Assembly (NCBI RefSeq): GCF_007845645.1 | Contig: NZ_VCQV01000035.1 | Location: 1-57,688 of the forward strand | Length of the DNA: 57,688 nt | Direction: 5' to 3' | From: Leekyejoonella antrihumi | GTDB taxonomy: Bacteria > Actinomycetota > Actinomycetes > Actinomycetales > Dermatophilaceae | Part shown: positions 35,415 through 43,689 of the stretch, piece after piece | Layout: the number at the start of each line of letters is the position of its first letter | Position numbering within the stretch: position 1 is the first letter of the stretch | Program-made: the position numbers and the translations under genes | The notes under the pieces: generated by a model | The model's input: the letters and a program-made list of their open reading frames with translations, nothing else | Told to the model about the DNA's origin: nothing | Databases searched by the model: none

Positions 35415-36680
35415 TCACCGATCGGCCACGGCACGTAGCGCTGGGGGTCTGGGTCGCTTTGCGGCCAGTCTCAGTTCGACATCGACCTCGTCGCCTGTTG
35501 GTGTCGCATCCGGCGCTGGCTGTGCAGGACCTCGCCAGTCGGCGCAGAGCACGACGGCGTCGTCGTCCAGATCGTCGTGTCCGCGGTGCTGGTAGAGGTG
35601 CTCGATGACGGTCCGCACGACACCGCAGGTTGATTGGTCGGAAGACCCGTCGAGCAGCTCCAACAGGGCGGTGTCGCCGAAGTGGTGTGGTTGTGCGGAC
35701 TGCGCGCCATGCACGCCATCGGATATCAGCAGCAACCGGTCACCCGCCACGAGAGCGAATCGTTGCTCGGTATACGTGCTTTCGCCGAACATGCCCAGCG
35801 GCGGGTACTCGGTCAGCACGGGTTCGAGGACCTGCCCGTCGCGACGGATCAACAGTCGGGGAGCGCCGGCGAGTAGGGCGCCCACCTGGCCGGTGTTGAT
35901 ATTGATGTGCAGGAGCAGCACTCCGACGTGCTCGCGGCCTTGGTGGTGGGCGAAGATCGCCTGGTCGGTCAGCCGTGCCTGGTCCTCGATCGTCAACCCC
36001 GCTCGGCGGGCGTTGCGCAGCGCGGTCACCGCCAAGGTCGTGAGCATGACGTCCACTCGTCGACCGTCGGAGCCGTCAATGAGGGCGAGGGTCAGGTGAT
36101 CGTCGTCCTGGGACCAGTCGAAGGAGTCGGCGCACACGTGGTAGGCCGGTTCGAGGTGCCCGGCGACGGTGTACTCCGGCGCGGCGCACCCACGGCCCGG
36201 CAGCAACTGCCACTGCAGTTCCGCTGCGAGCGTGAGTCGGCGGGTGCGGGAGGTTCGCACCAGTGCGTCCGACTGTCGACCCGCAGCCCGCATCGCGTAC
36301 GTGACGACGGTGCTCAGCTGGGTCAGTTCTTCGAGCTGCTCGGCATCGGGTACCTGGTCGAGACGGATTTGCAGCACGCCGATCCGGTCGCCCCGAATGC
36401 CCATCGGCAGGTTCACTTCCACGCCGGCACCGGGAAATTCACAGACCAGCGGGATCTGCTCCAGGAAGGCATGGCCGGCTGTAGTCGCGCTCAGGGCTTC
36501 GGCGTCATCGGGGTTGTCAATGGGGTGCAATGCCGTGAGCTGGTAGTCCGCCAGCAGCAGTCGCACGTCCTGCGCGCCTACGTGCTCACTCATCAGGGAT
36601 CGGACGGTGGCAAGGGTATCGGCCGGCCGAGCGCCGTTCAGCGTCCGCAGTACGAGGTCGTTCAGTGCAGATCCGCGCAT
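35415..36680 (-). CDS. SpoIIE/PP2C-type serine phosphatase with GAF-like sensor
   Basis: 421 residues. Residues about 20-160 look like a GAF-type sensor (LRSLMSEHVGAQDVRLLLAD, GDRIGVLQIRLDQVPDAEQL). The C-terminal part is a SpoIIE/RsbU phosphatase with ELQWQLLPGRGCAAPEYTVA, DSFDWSQDDDHLTLALIDGS (metal-binding Asp) and YPPLGMFGESTYTEQRFALV. Such proteins dephosphorylate anti-anti-sigma factors and trigger general stress responses. No anti-sigma or STAS partner is in the window. It converges with the TPP enzyme gene and diverges from a MarR gene. Confidence 0.87.
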   Translation of the reverse strand: MRGSALNDLVLRTLNGARPADTLATVRSLMSEHVGAQDVRLLLADYQLTALHPIDNPDDAEALSATTAGHAFLEQIPLVCEFPGAGVEVNLPMGIRGDRIGVLQIRLDQVPDAEQLEELTQLSTVVTYAMRAAGRQSDALVRTSRTRRLTLAAELQWQLLPGRGCAAPEYTVAGHLEPAYHVCADSFDWSQDDDHLTLALIDGSDGRRVDVMLTTLAVTALRNARRAGLTIEDQARLTDQAIFAHHQGREHVGVLLLHININTGQVGALLAGAPRLLIRRDGQVLEPVLTEYPPLGMFGESTYTEQRFALVAGDRLLLISDGVHGAQSAQPHHFGDTALLELLDGSSDQSTCGVVRTVIEHLYQHRGHDDLDDDAVVLCADWRGPAQPAPDATPTGDEVDVELRLAAKRPRPPALRAVADR

Positions 36681-36820
36681 GTGAAACTCCCGAGCCAGAC
36701 CATTTGCGGGCCATTGCTGATACTGAGCGGTAGTCTACGGCTCGGCGTAGAGTAGATCCAGAACCTGAACGTTTCCGGTGACGAGAACTCCGGAGTGGAT
36801 CGTAGATGCTTGGAGTAGTG

Positions 36821-37297
36821 ATGGCCCGGACTGTCAATCACGTAACGAGCGTCGTCCCCGATGCGGACGACGTGATGGCCAGCGCTCACGACCTGGTCCT
36901 GCTCTGGGACCGCGCCGAAGACTGGGTCACACCGCGCATCCCGCCGCTGCAGGTGCGGGTGCTGACCGTGTTGGAGCAGCACGGCTCGATGAACCTCACC
37001 CAGCTCGCACGCGCAGTGCGCACGATCCCGTCGTCGGCCAGCAGGCTGTGCGATCGGCTGGAAGCGGCCGGATTGGTCGAGCGAGAGACGAGTGTCGGCA
37101 GTCGCCGGGAGATCACCTTGCGGTTGACCGTCGAAGGCCGTCACCGGTTGGACTCTTTCGCGCGGATCCGGCGTGAGGACTTCGCGTCCGTGCTGGAGGA
37201 GATGAGCGTGCCGGCTCGGCGAGCACTGCTCAAGGGTTTGACTGCGTTCAGCGAGGCGACCGCGCACAACAGGGAGCCGCGCAACAGGGAGGCTTAA
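36821..37297 (+). CDS. MarR family transcriptional regulator
   Basis: About 158 residues. The MarR winged helix is clear: LQVRVLTVLEQHGSMNLTQL, ARAVRTIPSSASRLCDRLEA and the wing GLVERETSVGSRREITLRLT. The C-terminal helix forms the dimer. I start at the ATG at 36821, preceded by TTGGAG; an in-frame ATG at 36806 is possible. It lies 107 bp before an enolase-superfamily gene with an inverted repeat between, suggesting control of that gene. Confidence 0.86.
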   Translation: MARTVNHVTSVVPDADDVMASAHDLVLLWDRAEDWVTPRIPPLQVRVLTVLEQHGSMNLTQLARAVRTIPSSASRLCDRLEAAGLVERETSVGSRREITLRLTVEGRHRLDSFARIRREDFASVLEEMSVPARRALLKGLTAFSEATAHNREPRNREA

Positions 37298-37347
37298 GAG
37301 TCTGGAGTTCGCGGCGACCTCGCTAGCCAGTGCGGTGGCTGGACAAT

Positions 37348-37369
37348 ACAGTTGACGCATGACAACTGT
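37348..37369. promoter_or_regulatory. Inverted repeat (MarR-type operator) before enolase-superfamily gene
   Basis: ACAGTTG at 37348-37354 and CAACTGT at 37363-37369 are exact inverted copies with an 8-base spacer. The position, between a MarR gene and a metabolic gene start at 37405, is the usual one for a MarR site. Size and TTG/CAA character fit family operators. Confidence 0.6.
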
Positions 37370-37404
37370 TAGCGAGAACCGGTGCTCCGTTCGGCAGGTG
37401 CGCG

Positions 37405-38511
37405 ATGCGTGAAGAACCAACCATCGATCAGGTCGTCGTGAAGACCTACACGTTTCCGACCGACCAGCCCGAAGCAGATGGCACCCTGGCCTGGTCCGAC
37501 ACGACAATGATCCTGGTCGAGATCCGCAGCGGTGCACACTGGGGGATCGGGTATACCTACGCCGGAGCGGCCTGCAAGACGCTGATCGATGGCGTGCTCG
37601 CCGGTGCCATTTCCGGTCGCCCCGTGATGGACGTCAATGGGGCGTGGGAGGCAATGGTCCGCCAGATTCGCAACCTGGGCCGTCCCGGAGTCGTGTCATG
37701 CGCAATCAGCGCGGTGGACACGGCGCTGTGGGACCTCAAGGGCAAGCTGCTCGACACCCCCGTGTGTCGGCTACTGGGCGTGGTGCACCCCGACGTGCCG
37801 GTATACGGCAGCGGCGGGTTCACGACGTACGACGAGCGGGCCACGCGTGAGCAGCTGGCCCAGTGGGTGGGGGAGTGGCAGCTGCCGCGGGTGAAGATCA
37901 AGATCGGACAGTCGTGGGGAAATGATGTTGCGCGGGATCTGTCGCGTATCGCGCTGTGCCGCGAGGTGATCGGACCGGATGTTGAACTCTTCGTCGACGC
38001 CAACGGCGGCTACACCCGCAAGCAGGCCATCCGCGTGGGTGAGCAAATGGCACAGTGTGACGTGCGCTGGTTCGAGGAACCGGTCTCCTCCGACGATCTG
38101 GTGGGCCTGAAAGAAGTGCGGGACCAGCTGTTGGTCGATGTTACTGCGGGCGAATACGGCTTCGATCTGGTCTATTTCGCTCGGATGGTCGCGGCGCAGG
38201 CCGTGGACTGCCTGCAGGTCGATGTGACCCGGTGCGGCGGCATCACCGAATGGGTCCGGGTCGCGGCGGTGGCCGCCGCCGCCGGACTGTCAGTGTCCGG
38301 CCACTGCGCGCCGAACTTGCACGCGCACGTCGCCGCGTCGGTGCCCAATCTCGCGCACCTGGAGTACTTCCACGACCACGTGCGGATCGAGGATCTCGTC
38401 TTCGCCGGCGCGCTGTCGCCGCAGGGCGGGGCGATGCATCCCGATCAGGAAAAACCAGGGCTGGGCCTTGAGCTCAAGGAGTCCGACGCGCAGCCGTACC
38501 GCGTTGGCTGA
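37405..38511 (+). CDS. Enolase superfamily enzyme (mandelate racemase/muconate-lactonizing type)
   Basis: 368 residues. The catalytic lysine pair is in LPRVKIKIGQSWGND, the metal ligands in VELFVDANGGYTRKQAIRVG (Asp), VRWFEEPVSSDDLVG (Glu) and VTAGEYGFDLVYF (Glu), and the catalytic His in VSGHCAPNLHAHVAAS. It fits sugar-acid dehydratases or related racemases of the mandelate-racemase subgroup. Start at the ATG at 37405. Its end overlaps the convergent transporter gene by 38 bp. The adjacent MarR regulator and GMC oxidoreductase hint at sugar-acid metabolism. Confidence 0.9.
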   Translation: MREEPTIDQVVVKTYTFPTDQPEADGTLAWSDTTMILVEIRSGAHWGIGYTYAGAACKTLIDGVLAGAISGRPVMDVNGAWEAMVRQIRNLGRPGVVSCAISAVDTALWDLKGKLLDTPVCRLLGVVHPDVPVYGSGGFTTYDERATREQLAQWVGEWQLPRVKIKIGQSWGNDVARDLSRIALCREVIGPDVELFVDANGGYTRKQAIRVGEQMAQCDVRWFEEPVSSDDLVGLKEVRDQLLVDVTAGEYGFDLVYFARMVAAQAVDCLQVDVTRCGGITEWVRVAAVAAAAGLSVSGHCAPNLHAHVAASVPNLAHLEYFHDHVRIEDLVFAGALSPQGGAMHPDQEKPGLGLELKESDAQPYRVG

Positions 38512-39532
38512 TCGGGCCGGTGTCGGTCTGGGTGGAGTCGGTCAGCGTGGTGAACGACCAGCGCACCAGTCCGACCGCGACGAGGACCCAGACCGCGAAG
38601 GCGTTCCAGAAGAGCACCAGCGAGACGGTGTGCAGCGCGGGCAGATCGAGTGCTGTCGCGGTTGCCTGGGTCGCGGTCGCATACATTCCGAGCGGGAACA
38701 CTGCGGACCACCAAGCCTTGCCGAACCGCATCGCGCCCCGGCGATGATCGACGCTCCACATCTCGGCGTAGAGCAGCACGGGGATCCACGCACTGGCGAG
38801 GACCCAGGCGATCAGGGTGAGCGGACGTGCGATGGACGTCATCCACTCGTACTGCCCGGTCGTGCTCAGGTCGTGCAAGATCTTAGCTCCCGCGAGGGCG
38901 GCTATCCCGAGCGCACCCATCAAGATCCAGCTGTCTGGGGTCACCTGCGCCGGGTGCACGCGCTGCGAGATCGCACGGCTCACAATCAGCCCGGCGATCG
39001 TGGCGTAGAGCAATATCGCCAGCAGCCAGGCGATGACAGCGAGCACGATCCAGCCGCCCCAGCGATGCTGCGCTGCAAGGCCGGCCGCGGTGATCGCCAG
39101 GCCGGCAGTGGCGACGCTGGGCAGCAGCCACCCGCCGTGCGCATTCTGACGCAAGCCGCGGATCGGTCGTGAGCGAACGTCGCTGGTGGCTAACGGGGCG
39201 AGGACAAGCCAGCCGAGCACCGCTGCGCCGCCCAGGATCTGTGTCACGACGTGCTGCCCCGTCAACCGAGCAGCGAGCACCGCACACGCCGCGACAAAGG
39301 CGAACGACGACATGGCAACCTCGGGAGAACGGGCCTGACGGACGGCCTGAACCGGAGCGCGCAGAAGGTGCCACGCCGCGGCGAACGACAAGACGATGAA
39401 CGCGAGGACCGCGACGGCGGTGAGGGAGTCGTCGATCGCGTTGTACCTGTGGTCGCGGGCGGCAATCGCGACGATCCCGGTCGCCATCACCACTGCGAAC
39501 ACGTCAGGAGGAAGGTCGAGACGCTTGATCAC
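38474..39532 (-). CDS. TDT family transporter (tellurite resistance/C4-dicarboxylate type, SLAC1 fold)
   Basis: 352 residues with ten hydrophobic helices. It begins PPDVFAVVMATGIVAIAARD, as in TehA/SLAC1-type proteins, and ends in WNAFAVWVLVAVGLVRW before a polar tail. Members include TehA and Mae1-type malic-acid carriers. The exact anion cannot be deduced. The C-terminal tail codons overlap the convergent enolase-superfamily gene. It is 8 bp downstream of the GMC oxidoreductase stop and probably in its transcript. Confidence 0.85.
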   Translation of the reverse strand: MIKRLDLPPDVFAVVMATGIVAIAARDHRYNAIDDSLTAVAVLAFIVLSFAAAWHLLRAPVQAVRQARSPEVAMSSFAFVAACAVLAARLTGQHVVTQILGGAAVLGWLVLAPLATSDVRSRPIRGLRQNAHGGWLLPSVATAGLAITAAGLAAQHRWGGWIVLAVIAWLLAILLYATIAGLIVSRAISQRVHPAQVTPDSWILMGALGIAALAGAKILHDLSTTGQYEWMTSIARPLTLIAWVLASAWIPVLLYAEMWSVDHRRGAMRFGKAWWSAVFPLGMYATATQATATALDLPALHTVSLVLFWNAFAVWVLVAVGLVRWSFTTLTDSTQTDTGPISQRGTAARRTP

Positions 39533-39540
39533 GCAGGCTC

Positions 39541-41256
39541 CTACCGCCGAGCCGGTTCGCTGGCTCCTCTGCCGGCTCGGACCACCGCATCATCGCTCAT
39601 CGCTGCCCCTGAGGCCATCTGCTGCGCGAGCCGGGATGCCAGCGCCATGATCGTCAGCGCCGGATTGGCCGAGCCCTGTGTCGGGCACGCTGACCCGTCT
39701 GCGATGAACAGGTTCGGCACTGCCCAACTGCGTTGATTGGCATCGATCACGCTGTTGCTCGGGGTGGAGCCCATGCGCGCGCCGCCTACCAGGTGCGCAT
39801 AGCGATGGATCGTCAGCACGTCCTGGCTGCCGGCAGCATGCAGGATGTCCGTGATGATCTTCGTGGAGTAGGCCACATTGGCGCGGTCGTTGTCGCACAG
39901 CGAGTAGTCCATCCGGGCGATCGGTATGCCGTACGGGTCGGTCTCGTCGGCGATGGTGATCCTGTTGTCCGGTTGAGGCAGTAACTCGTTCAGCACCCCG
40001 ATCGTGGCCCAGTGGTTGTAGTCGCGCATGTACTCGCGCATTGCTCGCCCCCAGTGACCGTCGGCCAGCACGTGCTCGGCCCAACCGATCGGCAGCGGCG
40101 ACACGGTTTGGATGGAGAAGCCGCGCTTGAAGCCGCGCGAGGAGTCGGTCTCGTAGAACTGCTCGGAGGAGATCTCCGGTGGCGGGGCTTTGTACATCCG
40201 AAGCTCGTCGGGGAATCGACCAGCGGTCTGGCTGGCGCCCTGGACCATGATGTACCGCCCGACCTGGTCTTCGTTGTTGCACAGTCCGTTCGGGAAGCGC
40301 GACGACGTGGAGTTCAGCAGCAGGCGCGGGGTCTCGATCGAGTAGCCCGCGACGGCAACAAATTTCGCGCGCTGCAGGACTTCCTGCCCACCGATCTCCT
40401 GGTGATAGACCACGCCCGTCGCCTTGCCGGTGGACTGGTCGATCTCGACGCGCGACGCCATACAGTTGGCTCGGATCTCGACGGAGTGCGACAGCGCGTC
40501 CGGCAGGTGCGTGACATAGGGGCTGGCCTTGGCGTTGACCTTGCAACCCTGCAGGCAGTAGCCACGGTAGATGCAGTGCGGGCGATTGCCGAACGTGCCG
40601 TTGACGATGCCCACCGGGCCGACCCGCATCTCGATGCCCATGCGTCGAGCACCCTCCCACAGCCGGGACGCGGCCCCGGAGACCGGGTGCGGTGAGAACG
40701 GGTACTTGTGTGGGTGTCCCCACGGCCAGTTCTGGCCTGCCACAGGCAGTTCCGCCTCGACCTGTTCGTAATGCGGGCGGATGTCCTCGTATCGGATCGG
40801 CCAGTCGGCGCCGACCGCGTCGTCGGTCATCGTGGAGAAGTCCGAAGGGTGAAACCGTGGTGTATATCCCGCATAGTGAACCATTGAGCCGCCGACGCCG
40901 CGGCCGGAGTTGTTCTTGCCCAGCTCGATCGGGTCCGATCCGCCGATGATCCGCTTCTGGGTCCAGTACAAACCGTGTGAGCCGGCCTCATCGGAGACCC
41001 AGTCCTCGTCAGGGTGCCAGAACGGCCCGGCCTCCAGGATGACGACCTGCCAACCCTGACGGGCCAGCCGCTGGGCCAGCACTGAGCCCCCTGCGCCGGC
41101 ACCGATGACCACGAGGTCGACCTCGTCGTTGGGAGCGTATCGGCGCATGGTGTCCTCGCCGGGGAGTTCGCGCGAGTGCACGTCCAGCAAGAATCGGGAG
41201 TCGTTGTCCGTAGGTCCGACCGCGCCCTTGAGGAGGCCACGCAGCAGATCGCTCAT
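39541..41256 (-). CDS. GMC family oxidoreductase (gluconate 2-dehydrogenase large-subunit type)
   Basis: 571 residues. The FAD fold is DLVVIGAGAGGSVLAQRLAR with VVILEAGPFWHPDEDW. The C-terminal catalytic region is YAHLVGGARMGSTPSNSVID and ADGSACPTQGSANPALTIMA, with the His and Asn expected for GMC enzymes. It resembles membrane-associated sugar or sugar-acid dehydrogenases that pass electrons to a cytochrome. I start at the ATG at 41256, which overlaps the small-subunit gene by 4 bp; upstream in-frame sequence lies inside that gene. No Tat signal is visible on this subunit. Confidence 0.9.
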   Translation of the reverse strand: MSDLLRGLLKGAVGPTDNDSRFLLDVHSRELPGEDTMRRYAPNDEVDLVVIGAGAGGSVLAQRLARQGWQVVILEAGPFWHPDEDWVSDEAGSHGLYWTQKRIIGGSDPIELGKNNSGRGVGGSMVHYAGYTPRFHPSDFSTMTDDAVGADWPIRYEDIRPHYEQVEAELPVAGQNWPWGHPHKYPFSPHPVSGAASRLWEGARRMGIEMRVGPVGIVNGTFGNRPHCIYRGYCLQGCKVNAKASPYVTHLPDALSHSVEIRANCMASRVEIDQSTGKATGVVYHQEIGGQEVLQRAKFVAVAGYSIETPRLLLNSTSSRFPNGLCNNEDQVGRYIMVQGASQTAGRFPDELRMYKAPPPEISSEQFYETDSSRGFKRGFSIQTVSPLPIGWAEHVLADGHWGRAMREYMRDYNHWATIGVLNELLPQPDNRITIADETDPYGIPIARMDYSLCDNDRANVAYSTKIITDILHAAGSQDVLTIHRYAHLVGGARMGSTPSNSVIDANQRSWAVPNLFIADGSACPTQGSANPALTIMALASRLAQQMASGAAMSDDAVVRAGRGASEPARR

Positions 41257-41984
41257 GAATGACTCCCCTTGACGACGTCGGCTGGATCTTCGCTGGTCGA
41301 GCCGTGTTTCTCGAATGGCTCGGTGGTGCTGGTGGGCCCCAGGCGCATAAACCCGCGGGGGTAGGCGGGGCCGCCGAAACCGATCTCGTTCCAGGCCCAC
41401 GGGTGGGAGTAGAAGCCCGAAAGGACGGCGCGCATACAAACGCTCCAGGCTCGCTTCGGATCCAGCTGATCCCAGATGCCGCCGGACAGCTTGCCCGTCG
41501 AGAAGTCTTCGATGATGGCTTCCTGGTCGGCGAGCGTCGCTTCGGCGAAACTGTGCCCACCACGCGCACCCGCCGTCTGGTCGAGGCCGCCCAGCACGGC
41601 CTTCCACGTCTCGCGGTCATCGGGCATGTCGGCGTACTGGTAGCCGTCCAACTGACCCGACGCCATCTTCTCGTCGATGGACTCGGCCACCGGCACCCGT
41701 GGCTCGCTGTCCTGTGCGAGCACCACATCGCAGAACGCTCGCAGGGTCTTCTCCTGCTCGGTGTCGAAGAATCTCATCGGTCCGCTGGGCTCCAGGCGAG
41801 CCAGGACCACCTTCTTCGTCGCGTGATCCCAGGTGTCGACCGCGGACATCACGTCGAAGTCGGGGTATCGGCCAATCATCTGCGGACTGATGCCGACCCG
41901 TTGACGGGGCAGCCAAGAAGGGTGCGGTGGCTGGCCGTCGGAGCGCAGATTCGGTAGGTGGGATGGTTTGCGGAAGTCGGGCAC
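41253..41984 (-). CDS. Gluconate 2-dehydrogenase subunit 3 family protein
   Basis: 243 residues. DTEQEKTLRAFCDVVLAQDS and TLADQEAIIEDFSTGKLSGG with the Trp/Tyr-rich PWAWNEIGFGGPAYPRGFMR after it match the small subunit (gamma) of GMC-type gluconate/sugar dehydrogenases. No typical Tat signal peptide is present; the N-terminus is soluble. Start is a GTG at 41984, with a TTG three bases upstream as alternative. It overlaps the oxidoreductase start by 4 bp, consistent with a two-subunit complex. Confidence 0.85.
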   Translation of the reverse strand: MPDFRKPSHLPNLRSDGQPPHPSWLPRQRVGISPQMIGRYPDFDVMSAVDTWDHATKKVVLARLEPSGPMRFFDTEQEKTLRAFCDVVLAQDSEPRVPVAESIDEKMASGQLDGYQYADMPDDRETWKAVLGGLDQTAGARGGHSFAEATLADQEAIIEDFSTGKLSGGIWDQLDPKRAWSVCMRAVLSGFYSHPWAWNEIGFGGPAYPRGFMRLGPTSTTEPFEKHGSTSEDPADVVKGSHS

Positions 41985-41990
41985 CAAGGC

Positions 41991-42452
41991 CTACTTCTCG
42001 CGACGAAGCACGGAAGCCAACAGGCCCATGCCGCCGACCATGGCCATCAGCCCCGGCGCCGAGATCGGTGGGCCCATCGGCAGGTTGTAGGTCCACAGCG
42101 AGAAGCCGCCGGGTTTTCGAGCGACTCCACGGGCGTGGTAGTACTCGCCGGCCATTCCGTTGAGCATAAAGATTGCGGAGGTGATCGGCAGGGCCGTCTT
42201 GGCCCACTTCTTGCTGAATACGCCGCCGATGCCGGCCACCACAAGTGGTGGGGTCACGGCGATCGGACTCCACATGGCCTTGTTTCCGAAGCTGGCCTTG
42301 TAGTGCTCCAGGTAGACCTCCGAGCAGGTCACCACGGCGGCGAACGCAGTCAGCCCCGACAGGGTGCGCTCGAACCGGCCGTACTCGACATTGACCAGCA
42401 GCCTGTCCAGCAGATGCTCGCTGACCGGTGAGGCCAACCCCTGCGCGCTCAT
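41991..42452 (-). CDS. Hypothetical membrane protein of the GMC dehydrogenase operon
   Basis: 153 residues with four hydrophobic segments: LSGLTAFAAVVTCSEVYLEH, PIAVTPPLVVAGIGGVFS, TALPITSAIFMLNGMAGEYY and APGLMAMVGGMGLLASVL. I recognise no named family. It begins with a soluble helix (LLDRLLVNVEYGRFERTLSG). I choose the ATG at 42452; an upstream ATG at 42539 adds a basic stretch. It lies just 7 bp ahead of the small-subunit gene and may be the electron-accepting or anchoring partner of the dehydrogenase. Confidence 0.65.
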   Translation of the reverse strand: MSAQGLASPVSEHLLDRLLVNVEYGRFERTLSGLTAFAAVVTCSEVYLEHYKASFGNKAMWSPIAVTPPLVVAGIGGVFSKKWAKTALPITSAIFMLNGMAGEYYHARGVARKPGGFSLWTYNLPMGPPISAPGLMAMVGGMGLLASVLRREK

Positions 42453-42827
42453 CGGCGCACGCCGTCTTGTGAGCGGTGACACGCGGCCTGCGGTGGCTGA
42501 GACTTGACCGACGATCGCACAGGTTCTCCTCGTTCTCATCGCAACCGATGCCCGGCGGCAGTGCGCCAGGACCTGACCAGAATGAGCCGGCGGTCACGGA
42601 GATGATCATTGCCTTACAACAAGCATAGTGGCGCAACGGGTGCTGTAGCGCAATCTGAAGCGACGAGCCCCTCGGTGACCGTGCCGATCGCGGGAGAAGG
42701 CTTCGGGTCGTGTGCGATCCATCCGTCACCGAACGGCTACGAGACAGCACCCGAGGCTACACTCTCGGCAGCAGCGTCATCCACCTCCGTGTCTGAGAAT
42801 TGGGGCAAGTTCCCCTGAGGAGAGCTC
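42453..42827. other. Intergenic region with divergent promoters, no gene
   Basis: 375 bp between the GMC-operon membrane-protein gene (minus) and the YrhK gene (plus). No reading frame looks protein-like. A short GGGG/CCCC repeat sits at about 42802-42816, just before the CTGAGGAGAG ribosome-binding site of the YrhK gene, but I can assign no function. It must hold both promoters. Confidence 0.4.
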
Positions 42828-43118
42828 ATGTCTACCGCTGATCGGACCGACCTCACCTTTCGGATCGGTCACGACGAGCTGGTAATCCGCCAACGCTACG
42901 AGGCTCTCAGCATCGCCAACGACATCCTGGTCGGGACGTGGTTCATCGTCGGCAGCATCTTGTTCTTTTCGGCGTCCACGAGCACGGCGGCCATCTGGCT
43001 GTTCCTGGCAGGCAGCGTCGAGATGATTATCCGCCCCATCATCCGCCTGGCTCGCAAGGTGCACGTGGCCAAGGTGCGCGGTGACTCGAAGTATGCATCG
43101 TCCGCCATGGACTTCTGA
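42828..43118 (+). CDS. YrhK-like membrane protein
   Basis: 96 residues. The pattern ELVIRQRYEALSIANDILVG followed by TWFIVGSILFFSASTSTAA and WLFLAGSVEMIIRPIIRLAR is that of YrhK domain proteins: two transmembrane helices after a short basic lead. Function is unknown in the family. The GAGGAG ribosome-binding site lies 7 bases before the ATG. Confidence 0.8.
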   Translation: MSTADRTDLTFRIGHDELVIRQRYEALSIANDILVGTWFIVGSILFFSASTSTAAIWLFLAGSVEMIIRPIIRLARKVHVAKVRGDSKYASSAMDF

Positions 43119-43184
43119 GCCGCTGCGGATCGTCGCGTCGCTGACCGGCGACCTGTTCGATCCCGCTGAGCGGAGGCGGACCGT

Positions 43185-43689
43185 ATGGCGCCCGGGGCTC
43201 CGCTGGCGGCCGATGGTCGCAAGCTCCGGGTCCTGGTCGTGGAGGACGAGGCCGGCCTCGCCGAAGTGTTGGTATCCGCCTTCTCCATTCGCGGATGGGA
43301 CGCCCAGAGCGTAGGCACGGTCGGTCAGGCGACCGAGGTCGTCCGGCTCAATGCGTCGCGCCGGTCTCCTGCGGCAACGGCAGGGCAGCCTGTAGCAGGT
43401 CGCCGATCTGGCTATCGATGTCGACGCGCACGAGGCACGTCGCGCCCAAGAGCTGCTGAGCCTCACCGCAACCGAGTTCGCGCTGCTGCGTTACCTGGCC
43501 GAGCATCAGCGCCGGGTGCTGTCGAAGGACGAGCTGCTGCGCAAGGTCTGGGGCGCGGACTTCGACGGGGCCGCGCACGTCGTCGAGCTGTATGTGAGCT
43601 ACCTGCGCAAGAAGGTCGACAGTGGTCGAGAACCGTTGATCCACACTGTTCGTGGCGAAGGCTACGTGATGCGCCCACCACTCGCATGA
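43185..43689 (+). pseudogene. OmpR/PhoB-type response regulator, truncated
   Basis: The start LRVLVVEDEAGLAEVLVSAF is a normal receiver N-terminus, but after about 50 residues the receiver domain is lost, including the phospho-acceptor aspartate. From 43396, in a different frame and immediately after a TAG, the DNA-binding domain resumes with LTATEFALLRYLAEHQRRVL and ELYVSYLRKKVD and ends at 43689 with VRGEGYVMRPP. At least one deletion and one frame change separate the halves. It overlaps the start of the histidine kinase remnant by 4 bp, so the pair was a two-component system. Confidence 0.8.

Noticed and set aside
41253-41607. Longer N-terminus for the GMC oxidoreductase up to 41607
   Set aside because: It would lie inside the small-subunit gene and has no family similarity; the ATG at 41256 with a 4-bp overlap is standard.
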